Source: Streptomyces sp. WZ.A104 (GTDB taxonomy: Bacteria > Actinomycetota > Actinomycetes > Streptomycetales > Streptomycetaceae). Taken from it: DNA of 64,000 bases. Shown here one piece after another: positions 41,496 to 49,684 of this stretch. Below the pieces are notes generated by a model, which made no database searches, was not told the origin of the DNA, and worked only from the letters and a program-made list of their open reading frames with translations. The stretch covers positions 27,208 to 91,207 of the forward strand of contig NZ_NWVL01000030.1 in NCBI RefSeq assembly GCF_002382885.1, written 5' to 3'. The stretch's first letter is position 1, and each line of letters opens with the position of its first letter. The position numbers and the translations under genes were made by a program.

Positions 41496-42965
41496 ATGAA
41501 CGCCACCGCCACCGCCACCGCCGAACAGCTGCCCGTCGTGGTCGTCGGGGCTGGTCCCGTCGGCCTGGCCGCGGCCGCCCATCTCGTCGACCGGGGCCTT
41601 CAGCCGCTGGTCCTGGAAGCGGGCTCCCGGGCGGGTGCGGCGGTGTGCGAGTGGTCACACGTACGACTCTTCTCCACCTGGGGCGAGCTCACCGACCCGG
41701 CCGCCGAGAAGCTCCTCGCCCCCACCGGCTGGACCAAGCCCGACACCGGGACCTACCCGACCGGCGGCGACTGGGCGGAACGGTACCTTCAGCCGCTCGC
41801 CGACGCCCTCGGCGACAGGGTGCGCCTCGGCGCCCGGGTCACCGGGGTCTCCCGCGTCGGCCGTGACCGGATCGTCGACGCCGACCGAGAGGCCCAGCCC
41901 TTCTCCGTCCATGTCACGTACACCGACGGCCGCGAGGAGAAGGTCCTCGCCCGCTCGGTCATCGATGCTTCCGGCACCTGGGCCACCCCCGGCCCGGCCG
42001 GCGGGGACGGACTGTCGGCCCCGGGCGAGCGCGCGGCGGCCGACCGGATCTCCTACCGCGTCCCCGACCTCAAGGACCCCGCCGTACGGGCCCGTTACGC
42101 AGGCAGGCGCACGGCCGTCATCGGCTCCGGCGCCTCCGCCTTCACGGCGCTCGCCTCCCTGGCCGACCTCGCGAGGTCCGAGGCCGACACGGGAACGGGC
42201 ACCGGCACGGGACCGGGAACAGGGACAGGCGCCGGTGCGGGCACGGGCAGGGGGACCGGCACCGGCACGCACGCCACCTGGGTCCTGCGCCGCGGCATCT
42301 CGGGTTCCACCTTCGGCGGCGGCACCGCCGACCAGCTGCCCGCCCGCGGCGCACTCGGCCTCGCCGCGAAGGCCGCCGTCGACGAGGGCCACGCGGACGC
42401 GGTCACAGGCTTCCGGACGGAGGCGTTCGAGAAGGCGGGCGACCAGGTGATCCTCGTCGCCGAGGACGGCCGCCGTCTGGACCCCGTGGACGAGGTCATC
42501 GTCCTCACCGGCCTGCGCCCGGACCTGTCCTTCGTCTCCGAACTCCGCCTCGGCCTCGACGAGCGCCTCCAGGCCCCCGTCGGACTCGCCCCGCTCATCG
42601 ACCCGAACCAGCACTCCTGCGGCACGGTCTACCCGCACGGAGCCAAGGAGCTCTCCCACCCCGAGAAGGACGTCTACCTCGTCGGCATGAAGTCCTACGG
42701 CCGGGCACCCACCTTCCTCGCCATGACCGGCTACGAACAGGTCCGCTCCGTCGCCGCCGCCATCGCCGGCGACCAGGAAGCCGCCGAGCGGGTCGAACTC
42801 ACCCTGCCCGAGACCGGCGTCTGCGGCGGAGCCGGCCTCTTCGACGAATCCGAGGCGAACCAGACCGAGAGCGACGGCTGCTGCGCCGCCCCCGCCACCC
42901 TGACGGTCGGCATCGCCGCCTCCGCCACCCCGACCGTCGGCACCGCCGCCTCCGGCGGCTGCTGA
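41496..42965 (+). CDS. Ars-linked FAD/NAD(P)-dependent monooxygenase-like flavoprotein (ArsO-like)
   Basis: 489 residues. FAD motif VVVGAGPVGLAAAAHLVDRG, then CEWSHVRLFSTWGEL; NAD(P) motif AVIGSGASAFTALASLADL; ATG-like VIDASGTW; C-terminal VYLVGMKSYGRAPTFLAMTG. A Gly/Thr insert at about residues 230-261 interrupts the second nucleotide-binding domain. The C-terminal 50 residues carry VCGGAG, GCCAAP and a final GGC, Cys motifs that could bind arsenicals. The family is found in actinobacterial ars clusters, probably acting on organoarsenicals; the exact reaction is uncertain. ATG 41496 with AAAAGGGGAA upstream. Confidence 0.78.
   Translation: MNATATATAEQLPVVVVGAGPVGLAAAAHLVDRGLQPLVLEAGSRAGAAVCEWSHVRLFSTWGELTDPAAEKLLAPTGWTKPDTGTYPTGGDWAERYLQPLADALGDRVRLGARVTGVSRVGRDRIVDADREAQPFSVHVTYTDGREEKVLARSVIDASGTWATPGPAGGDGLSAPGERAAADRISYRVPDLKDPAVRARYAGRRTAVIGSGASAFTALASLADLARSEADTGTGTGTGPGTGTGAGAGTGRGTGTGTHATWVLRRGISGSTFGGGTADQLPARGALGLAAKAAVDEGHADAVTGFRTEAFEKAGDQVILVAEDGRRLDPVDEVIVLTGLRPDLSFVSELRLGLDERLQAPVGLAPLIDPNQHSCGTVYPHGAKELSHPEKDVYLVGMKSYGRAPTFLAMTGYEQVRSVAAAIAGDQEAAERVELTLPETGVCGGAGLFDESEANQTESDGCCAAPATLTVGIAASATPTVGTAASGGC
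42187..42275 (+). repeat. In-frame Gly-Thr minisatellite inside the ars flavoprotein gene
   Basis: Loose repeats of ACGGGAACGGGCACCGGC encode a run of Gly-Thr/Gly-Ala dipeptides between ARSEAD and HATWVLRR. The repeat keeps the reading frame. The core word ACGGGAACGGG also builds the minisatellite at 34720. Confidence 0.85.
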
Positions 42966-42999
42966 CCACGGCGCCCGGCACCCGGCACCCGGGCCCCGA

Positions 43000-43034
43000 T
43001 GGCCGCGACCGGAACGGGGGTCCGGTCGCGGCCA
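43000..43034 (+). terminator. 14-bp hairpin terminator after the ars flavoprotein gene
   Basis: TGGCCGCGACCGGA (43000-43013) pairs perfectly with its complement (43021-43034) around a 7-nt loop, 35 bp after the stop codon. It marks the right end of the ars island. Confidence 0.88.
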
Positions 43035-43239
43035 CACGCCGCACTGCCCGCCCGCGGCGCCACACAGATCACCTGCCGGGAAATCGTCTACTACGCCTTC
43101 CCCCCTCGCCACCTCCCCCGGCGGCCGTGAACCTGTCGCGGGCCGCCACGAAGGCTCCACCGTCACCAACGGCCTCAACGGCCAGCGTCTGCTGCGCGGC
43201 GAGGCCTGGGATCGCCCTCTCAGGGGCGAGGTCGTACGG

Positions 43240-43806
43240 TCAGCGGCCGAGATGCTGGGCTTTGTGCGCGGCCCAGCGCTCCATCAGCGACCCCAACTCC
43301 TTGTCCAGGAACTGGAAGAACTCCAGCGTGTCGTTGATCCTGCGCCCCTGGGGGGTTTCGAGCCCGAAGTGGCTCACGCCCTCCCGCAACGTCGCCTGCC
43401 AGCTCCTCAGCATGGCGTCGCGCTCCATCAGGGCGCTGTACCACTGATCGCCCTGCACACGGTAACGCTCACGCCGCGAACCCGGCTCCCTCTCACGGCT
43501 GACCATGTTGACCTGGGCGAGATAGCGAACGGCTCCTGATACGGCTGCCGGACTGATCTTGAGGCGCTCCCCCAGTTCGGCGGAGGTCAGGTCCCCCCGC
43601 TCGGAGGAGAGCAACGCGGCGAAGACCCTGGCCGGCATACGGGCCATCCCGGCCTCGACCAGCTGGGCGGCGAAGCGCTCGACGAACCGTGAGGCGGCCT
43701 CGCCGTCGGCGACCTCCCGACCACCGTTCGAACGACTGTCGCTCGAACGACTGCCGCTCGAACGGCCGTCGTCCACACGGCCGTCTTCTCGCCGCCGCTC
43801 ACTCAT
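43240..43806 (-). CDS. MarR/GbsR-family regulator
   Basis: 188 residues. After a Ser/Arg/Asp-rich disordered N-terminus (about 35 residues, repeats of SGSRSSDSRS type) comes the winged helix: MPARVFAALLSSERGDLTSA, ELGERLKISPAAVSGAVRYL and a wing EREPGSRRERYRV. A GbsR-like C-terminal helix pair follows. It is divergent from the ABC exporter genes, which it most likely represses. Confidence 0.88.
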   Translation of the reverse strand: MSERRREDGRVDDGRSSGSRSSDSRSNGGREVADGEAASRFVERFAAQLVEAGMARMPARVFAALLSSERGDLTSAELGERLKISPAAVSGAVRYLAQVNMVSREREPGSRRERYRVQGDQWYSALMERDAMLRSWQATLREGVSHFGLETPQGRRINDTLEFFQFLDKELGSLMERWAAHKAQHLGR

Positions 43807-43938
43807 GCCCTGACCCCAGTCCTTGCGATTCGGCGCCCTGACGCCCCCGACGCCCCCGACGCCCGGCGGAAGTCTACCGAGTGATTCATACGGTTCCTTA
43901 ACTTCACATACTTCTGAAGGAAGCGTACGTTCGGCACC

Positions 43939-44928
43939 ATGACGAAGGCAATCAATGTGGCCGGACTGCATAAATCGTTCGGCCGGACGCACGCCCTCGA
44001 CGGCATGGACCTCTCCGTCGACACCGGCGAGGTGCACGGCTTCCTCGGCCCCAATGGAGCAGGCAAGTCCACCACCATCCGTGTCCTGCTCGGGCTGTTG
44101 CGCGGCGACTCCGGCTCCGCGCAGCTCCTGGGCAAGGACCCGTGGAAGGACGCCGTCGAACTGCACCGGCGGCTGGCCTACGTACCCGGCGACGTCGAGC
44201 TGTGGCCCAATCTCACCGGCGGGGAAGCCATCGACCTGCTCTCCAAGCTGCGCGGCGGCCTCGACCGGCAGCGGCTCGACGAGCTCGTCGAGCGGTTCGA
44301 CCTCGACCCGACCAAGAAAGGCCGCGCCTACTCCAAGGGCAACCGGCAGAAGGTCGCCATCGTCGCCGCACTCGCCTCCGACGCCGAACTGCTGCTCCTG
44401 GACGAGCCCACGGCGGGCCTCGACCCCTTGATGGAGGTCGTCTTCCAGGACGTCATCCTTCAGGCGAAGGCCGCGGGCAGGACCGTGCTGCTCTCCAGTC
44501 ACATCCTGGCCCAGGTCGAGAAGCTCTGTGACCGCGTGAGCATCATCCGGCAGGGCCGCAACGTGCAGTCGGGCACGCTGAGCGAGATGCGCCACCTGAC
44601 GCGCACGACGGTGGAGGCCGAGACCGAGCACCCGGCCACCGGACTCGATACCCTGCCCGGCGTCCACGGGGTTCGAGCGAAGAACCACCGGGTGAGTTTC
44701 GCCGTCGACGGCGCACACCTCGACGCCGTCATCCGCAGGCTCGGCGAGTTCGGCATCCGCAGTCTGATCAGCCATCCGCCCACGCTGGAGGAGTTGATGC
44801 TGCGTCACTACGGCGACGAGCTCACCGCCAACGGCGGTTCAGGGCGCACCGACGACTCCGCGGGCCCAGGGGGTACGGGCCCCGACGCGGTCACTCCGGT
44901 CCACGGCGGCGAGGGGACGGCCCGATGA
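43939..44928 (+). CDS. ABC exporter ATP-binding protein
   Basis: 329 residues. Walker A GPNGAGKSTTIRVL; Walker B LLLLDEPTAGLDP; H-loop LLSSHILAQVEKL. The signature is YSKGNRQK in place of LSGGQ, a variant common in this exporter subfamily. The C-terminal domain after residue 220 resembles ABC-2 exporters of antibiotic-resistance (tetronasin) type, and the last 35 residues are Gly/Thr-rich. ATG start. It overlaps the permease gene by 4 bp. Confidence 0.93.
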   Translation: MTKAINVAGLHKSFGRTHALDGMDLSVDTGEVHGFLGPNGAGKSTTIRVLLGLLRGDSGSAQLLGKDPWKDAVELHRRLAYVPGDVELWPNLTGGEAIDLLSKLRGGLDRQRLDELVERFDLDPTKKGRAYSKGNRQKVAIVAALASDAELLLLDEPTAGLDPLMEVVFQDVILQAKAAGRTVLLSSHILAQVEKLCDRVSIIRQGRNVQSGTLSEMRHLTRTTVEAETEHPATGLDTLPGVHGVRAKNHRVSFAVDGAHLDAVIRRLGEFGIRSLISHPPTLEELMLRHYGDELTANGGSGRTDDSAGPGGTGPDAVTPVHGGEGTAR

Positions 44929-46577
44929 CCGCCACCGCGGCAGCGCCCGGGACCCACAGCTCCGCCGGACCCGGTGCAGGCGCCTTCGCCGGCACCGCGA
45001 CCCTCATCCGGTTCGCCCTGCGCAGGGACCGTGTCCGCCTATCGGTCTGGCTGCTCGCGCTCGCCCTGGGCACGCTCGCCACAGCGAGCGAATACGCGAC
45101 CCTGTACGCCACCGCGGAGGAACGGGCCGGGGTCGCCGCCACCATGGACAGTCCTGCCGCGCTCGCCATGACCGGCCCGCGCCACTACCTCTCCGACTAC
45201 GACATCGGTGCGATGCTCGGCCACCAACTGCTCGGGTTCATGGCGGTCCTGGTCGGCCTGATGAGCGTCTTGACCGTCACCCGGCACACGCGGAACGAGG
45301 AGGAGACCGGCCGGGCCGAGCTGGTGCGCTCCACCGTCGTCGGACACCACGCCCAACTGGCCTCCGCGCTGGCGGTCGCCGCCGCCGCCAACGTAGCCCT
45401 CGCCGTCCTCGTGGCCCTGGCCCTCGTCTCGGCGCGCATCGACGGCATCGGCACCGGCGAGGCACTGCTGTACGGGCTCACGCACACCGTGATCGGCCTC
45501 GTCTTCGCCGGCATCGCCGCCGTCACCGCGCAGGTGACCGCGCATGGTCGCGGTGCTGCCGGCATGGCACTCGCGCTGATCGGTGTCGCCTACGTGCTCC
45601 GCGCCTCCGGCGACGTCGGCAACGACGCCCTGTCCTGGCTCAGCCCGATCGGCTGGATCCAGCGCACCTACGTGTTCGTCGACAACCGCTGGTGGCCCCT
45701 GCTGCTCTGCCTGGCGTCGGCCGCACTCACCGCCGCCGCCGGCTTCGTGCTGAGCACCCGACGCGATGTCGGCGCCGGTCTCCGCCCGGCCCGGCCCGGC
45801 CGCCGCACCACGTCCGAAGCCCTCACCCGGCCCTTCGGCTTCGCCCTGCGGCTGCACCGGGCGACCCTGCTGGGCTTCGGCGCCGGACTGTTCCTGATGG
45901 GCGTCATGTACGGCTCCATCCTCGGCGACGCCGCCGACATGGTGAAGGACATCGAACAGGTCCGGGAGGCGCTGGCGGAGATCGGCGGCAGCTCCGTCGC
46001 CGAGTCGTTCGCGTCGATGGTGATGGTCGTCATCGCGGTCGTCGCCGCTGTGTACGTGGTGATGGCCGGCCTGCGACCGCGAGCCGAGGAGAGCGCAGGC
46101 CGCGCCGAACCCCTGTTGGCCACCGGCCTCTCCCGCCACCGCTGGCTCGGCAGCCATGTCGCCGTCGCGCTGGCCGGCGGCACGGCGCTGCTGCTCGCGG
46201 CCGGGCTGGGATTCGGCGTCGCGGGCGCCGCGTCCACCGGGGACGCCGCCCTCGTGGGGGAGTTGCTCGGGGCCGCGGCCGTGTACGCGCCCGCGCTGTG
46301 GGTGACCGGGGGCGTGGCGGTCGTGCTCTTCGGCTGGTGTCCGCGCGCCGCGTCGGCGGCCTGGATCGTGCCCGTGTACGCGTTCCTCGTCGGGTACCTC
46401 GGCGCGATTCTCCGGTTCCCCGACTGGATGAACAACCTCTCGCCCTTCGGCCACGCTCCCCGGCTCCCCGCCGCCCAGATGAACTGGACCCCTGTCCTTG
46501 TCCTCACCGCCCTCGCAGCCGGTCTGGTCCTGCTCGGGCTGGCGGGCTTCCGCCGCCGGGATCTGGAGACGAAATAG
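44925..46577 (+). CDS. ABC exporter permease (ABC-2, tetronasin-resistance-like)
   Basis: 550 residues with about twelve hydrophobic helices in two similar halves (first half from TLIRFALRRDRVRLSVWLLA, second from LHRATLLGFGAGLFLMGVMY). This duplicated ABC-2 permease architecture is typical of Streptomyces self-resistance or drug exporters. Together with the ATPase it forms a two-gene exporter under the divergent MarR/GbsR regulator. Substrate unknown. Confidence 0.9.
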   Translation: MTATAAAPGTHSSAGPGAGAFAGTATLIRFALRRDRVRLSVWLLALALGTLATASEYATLYATAEERAGVAATMDSPAALAMTGPRHYLSDYDIGAMLGHQLLGFMAVLVGLMSVLTVTRHTRNEEETGRAELVRSTVVGHHAQLASALAVAAAANVALAVLVALALVSARIDGIGTGEALLYGLTHTVIGLVFAGIAAVTAQVTAHGRGAAGMALALIGVAYVLRASGDVGNDALSWLSPIGWIQRTYVFVDNRWWPLLLCLASAALTAAAGFVLSTRRDVGAGLRPARPGRRTTSEALTRPFGFALRLHRATLLGFGAGLFLMGVMYGSILGDAADMVKDIEQVREALAEIGGSSVAESFASMVMVVIAVVAAVYVVMAGLRPRAEESAGRAEPLLATGLSRHRWLGSHVAVALAGGTALLLAAGLGFGVAGAASTGDAALVGELLGAAAVYAPALWVTGGVAVVLFGWCPRAASAAWIVPVYAFLVGYLGAILRFPDWMNNLSPFGHAPRLPAAQMNWTPVLVLTALAAGLVLLGLAGFRRRDLETK

Positions 46578-46678
46578 CGGGCAAGCGAGCGGACCTGACC
46601 TCGGGGCGGGACGCGACAGGGGCGCGGGCCCTGCTCCTGCGGTGGCACGCACCAGCTGTCCGGCCCGCCCTCCGGGCG

Positions 46679-47554
46679 TCACTGCGCCCCATGAGCCCTG
46701 AGGAATTCCTCCACCACCCCGCAGACCTCCACGGGCGCCTCGTCCAGGAGCAGGTGCCCCGAGCCTTCGACCACCCTGAGCCCCACCCCCAAACGACGCT
46801 GTGCGGCCGGCCCCAGGACTCTCGGCGGCAGCAAGAGGTCGAACCGCCCCGTAGCGACCAGCACCGGGGCGGCCCGGGATCGTTCCAGCAGGGCGGGCGG
46901 CAGCGGCGCCGGGGCGAGGCTGGTGCGGCAGCAGCGCGCGACCAGATCCATCCATGCGCTCAGGTGTCCGGGTACCGCGCGCCCCGGAGCGGACATGTGG
47001 CGCAGCAACTCCTCCGCTCGTGGCACCGAAGGGCGCAGGAGCCAGGGGACGGTGGCAGACACCAGAGGAACGGGGACCCGCAGGCGCGTGACGCCGGCAC
47101 TGGAGAGCAGCACCCGACCGGCGATGAGAGGAGAGTCGCCGGCGAGCGCCACCGCGCCGCCCAGGGAATGCCCCACCACCACGGCCGGCTCCCGTACCAC
47201 CAGAGGCAGGACCTCGCTCAGCCACCTCCCGTACCAATCCGTGCGCCCGGCGCGGGGCCGCCGACCCGAGCTGAGCCCCGGCTGGCCGGGCAGGTCCAGG
47301 ATCACCACACGGTGTTCGCGGGCCAGCGCCTCGGCGATGGCCGGACACAGGGCGGCGTTCATGTTCGTACCCGGCAGCAGAACGACGGCCTGGGCTCCGC
47401 CCCGCGGTTCGGGGCCCAGGGTTACGACGCTGGTGGGCCCGGCCGATGTCGCCACCTCGCGGCGGACATGGGCCACGTGCCACGCGTCCAGCCGGCTCAG
47501 GCACCAGCGCCGGACCTCCTGCTGAGCCGCGGTACTCCTGTAGACAGAGGGCAC
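46679..47554 (-). CDS. Alpha/beta-fold hydrolase
   Basis: 291 residues. Nucleophile elbow VVVGHSLGGAVALAG; oxyanion segment VVLLPGTNMNAALCPAIAEA; VILDLPGQPGLS; acid and His near GRFDLLLPP and EGSGHLLLDEAP. The arrangement is that of proline iminopeptidase/lipase-like esterases without a signal peptide. ATG 47554. Lies 46 bp downstream of the PucR gene on the same strand, so possibly controlled by it. Confidence 0.87.
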   Translation of the reverse strand: MPSVYRSTAAQQEVRRWCLSRLDAWHVAHVRREVATSAGPTSVVTLGPEPRGGAQAVVLLPGTNMNAALCPAIAEALAREHRVVILDLPGQPGLSSGRRPRAGRTDWYGRWLSEVLPLVVREPAVVVGHSLGGAVALAGDSPLIAGRVLLSSAGVTRLRVPVPLVSATVPWLLRPSVPRAEELLRHMSAPGRAVPGHLSAWMDLVARCCRTSLAPAPLPPALLERSRAAPVLVATGRFDLLLPPRVLGPAAQRRLGVGLRVVEGSGHLLLDEAPVEVCGVVEEFLRAHGAQ

Positions 47555-47600
47555 GTACCCGTCCTTCGTGATCGGCGTCGGCGGATGAGTGACGGCAGGT

Positions 47601-48638
47601 TCAGAGCTTCCGATCGGGCCAGTTGAGGATGCGCGCTCCGATGACCGCGGTCTGCAGGGCGTACCGGTGCCGGGGGTTGGTCGGGTCTGATCCGGTGAGC
47701 TGGTGGATGCGCTCCAGCCGGTAGGTGAGTGCGCGGACGCTCAGGGAGAGGTTCCGGGCCGCGTGGGTGGTGACGCATCCCGCGTCGAAATAGGCGGTGA
47801 GGGTGTCCAGATGGGGCTGCGGGCCGTTACGGGCGCCGAGCAGCGGGCCGAGCGTGGTTCGGACGAGGTCGGCCATGGCCTGGCGGTCGCGGGTCAGCAC
47901 CGGATACACGAGAAGTTCCGCCGCGTGCAGCACCGGATCATCGAGTCCCAGCCGGACCGCCAGGTCCAGGGCCTGAAGGGCCTCCTCGTAGGAGTGGACC
48001 ACGCCGCCCGCACCCGGGTGCGGGCGTCCGACGGCGGCCTTTCCACCGTCGGTCGCGGCATGGGCCTGCTTGGCGAAGTGGATGAGGACGTCTCGCTGGT
48101 CGCCGGGGGCGATACAGATCATCCGGCCGTCCTTGGTGGTGAGCAGGACGCTGCGGTCGCCGAAGCGTCCGGTCACCGCCCGCTCCACGAGGCGAGGTAC
48201 GGCCTCGCCTTCGAGGTAGGGGTCGGGGCCTTCGGCGACGGCGACGGCATGGGCGTGGGAGAGCCTCAGCCCGAACTGCTCCGCACGCTCCACCAGGCGC
48301 CCCAGGTCGCCACGCCCGTACAGCAGGTCGTCGATGAACTCGCGGCGCCGTGACTCCTCCTGTCGGAAGGCGAGTTGCTGGGCCCTCTCGTAGCCCTCGC
48401 AGAGTGCCTCGACGGCGATCTGCACCGTGGCGAGCACGCGGTCCGCGCCGACGGTCCCGGTGGGCCAGGCGGCACGGGCCCGTGCGAGGTGGTGCACGAC
48501 CAGGGCGCGCAGCGTGATGCCGTCGGCGGCCGCCTGCTCCCCGAAGACCCGGAGGCGCTCCAACTCGGCCTCGTCGGGCTCCTGCCCCACCGCCGCAGCC
48601 GAGGCCAGCAGGGTTTCGTATCCGGTGCACGTCTGCAT
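47601..48638 (-). CDS. PucR-family transcriptional regulator
   Basis: 345 residues. A central GGDEF-like/CdaR region (about 140-250) is followed by the PucR C-terminal HTH: LDTLTAYFDAGCVTTHAARN then LSLSVRALTYRLERIHQLTG. The N-terminal 130 residues are helical. Family members sense purine or sugar-acid metabolites. ATG 48638. Its target may be the hydrolase gene downstream. Confidence 0.9.
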   Translation of the reverse strand: MQTCTGYETLLASAAAVGQEPDEAELERLRVFGEQAAADGITLRALVVHHLARARAAWPTGTVGADRVLATVQIAVEALCEGYERAQQLAFRQEESRRREFIDDLLYGRGDLGRLVERAEQFGLRLSHAHAVAVAEGPDPYLEGEAVPRLVERAVTGRFGDRSVLLTTKDGRMICIAPGDQRDVLIHFAKQAHAATDGGKAAVGRPHPGAGGVVHSYEEALQALDLAVRLGLDDPVLHAAELLVYPVLTRDRQAMADLVRTTLGPLLGARNGPQPHLDTLTAYFDAGCVTTHAARNLSLSVRALTYRLERIHQLTGSDPTNPRHRYALQTAVIGARILNWPDRKL

Positions 48639-49437
48639 CCCGTAGTCCTGTCTCAGGGTTCCGCCTGTACGGCCGCGGGGTCGCCGATGCCTTCGGGCTC
48701 GACGCTCCGGCTCAGGCGGGGCGGTCGTCGGCGTGGGTGACGAGCTTGCCGGCTCCGGCCCGGCGAAGGGCCTCGCAAGCCCCGGGAGCGGCTCCGCTGT
48801 TGAGGTCAGCCCGCGCGGTGCCCAGCACCTGCCGACTGCCCGGGGACAGCTTCATCGACGACCGGCACACCGGAACCTCCCCCGGGCGAACAGATCCGGG
48901 GATCCCGTGCGGTGGTGCAGTCGTTCGTACACGGCGGGCAGCCTTCCGGGGTCGCGACGGACGGAGGGACGGCTGCCCCCGTCGCCGACCAGACTTCCCG
49001 GCACACCAGCGCCCGTGACGGCGCGTTTCGCACATCCTAGTGGCGAGCCCCTGCGGAGGACATGGTGCGCCGACCGCCCTGGGAATCCGCTCAAGCTCAG
49101 CAACGGTACGGGAAGCCCGGCCCCGGGCACCCGGTGCCTGTGCGACACCTGGACTTGCCCCTGCTACGTGATCGCGTACCGGCCGACCTGGCGGGCCCGT
49201 ACGGCAGACATGAGGACGACCGCCGCGCCCGCCCGCCTACATGGTCCGGGTACGGGCGACCTCGCGGGACACCGCCGTGGGAATCACAACCACACAGCCA
49301 TCGGCGCGCCGCAGGACCACCCGAGTCCTGCGGCCGCTTCGCCAAGCCCGCACAGCCACAGCCAGCTCCGCTCACCGTGCCCACGGCACCGAACCGGGCT
49401 TCCCCGGCCGGCATCCGCGTCGTCCCAGCCTGAGAAC
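48639..49437. other. About 800-bp region without a recognisable gene
   Basis: Both strands hold open frames, the longest at 48733-49458 (+) and 48712-49035 (-). Their translations are rich in Pro/Arg/Ser, lack any domain signature and lack ribosome binding sites in good positions. It may contain decayed coding sequence. I cannot name a source. Confidence 0.5.
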
Positions 49438-49480
49438 CACGAAATCCCGCCCAGTTGAAGTAACTGGACGGGATTTCGTG
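49438..49480 (-). terminator. Long hairpin downstream of tRNA-Ala
   Basis: CACGAAATCCCG (49438-49449) pairs with CGGGATTTCGTG (49469-49480). After one mismatch CCAGTT pairs with AACTGG, leaving a 5-nt loop. Total 18 pairs, 37 bp beyond the tRNA 3' end. Confidence 0.75.
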
Positions 49481-49485
49481 AACCC

Positions 49486-49505
49486 TTCACGAGCTAACTC
49501 GTGAA
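49486..49505 (-). terminator. Short hairpin immediately after tRNA-Ala
   Basis: TTCACGAG-CTAA-CTCGTGAA is a perfect 8-bp stem with a 4-nt loop, 11 bp beyond the tRNA 3' end. Probable first terminator or processing hairpin of the tRNA transcript. Confidence 0.65.
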
Positions 49506-49516
49506 CGGCCCGTCTG

Positions 49517-49590
49517 TGGACCTGTGGGGATTTGAACCCCAGACCCCCTCGATGCGAACGAGGTGCGCTACCAGACTGCGCCACAGGCCC
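49517..49590 (-). tRNA. tRNA-Ala, anticodon CGC
   Basis: A 74-nt cloverleaf: acceptor GGGCCTG/CAGGTCC with discriminator A, D-arm GCGCAGTCTGGTAGCGC, anticodon stem CCTCG/CGAGG with loop TTCGCAT (anticodon CGC, codon GCG), and T-arm with GGTTCAAATCC. G3:U70 in the acceptor stem is the alanine identity element, which agrees with the anticodon. CCA is not encoded. Lies 94 bp downstream of the glpR-type gene on the same strand. Confidence 0.97.
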
Positions 49591-49684
49591 TTGCGACGTG
49601 TGAAACTCTAGCACCCTCATGGGGGTGCTTGGAAATCCGTTCCTCCGCTGGTCAGCGAGTCGTGGATCTCCGAGGCCCTGCGGC

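Noticed and set aside
45039..47504. 820-codon minus-strand frame across the ABC permease and hydrolase genes
   Set aside because: It covers two unrelated real genes in the wrong frame and shows no family resemblance.
48733..49458. Possible 241-residue plus-strand protein in the gene-poor region
   Set aside because: Low-complexity Pro/Arg/Ser composition, no ribosome binding site and no domain; its end runs into the hairpin downstream of the tRNA.
49438..49590. Integrated element attachment site at tRNA-Ala
   Set aside because: There is no integrase and no duplicated tRNA 3' end within the window. The neighbouring hairpins are explained as terminators.
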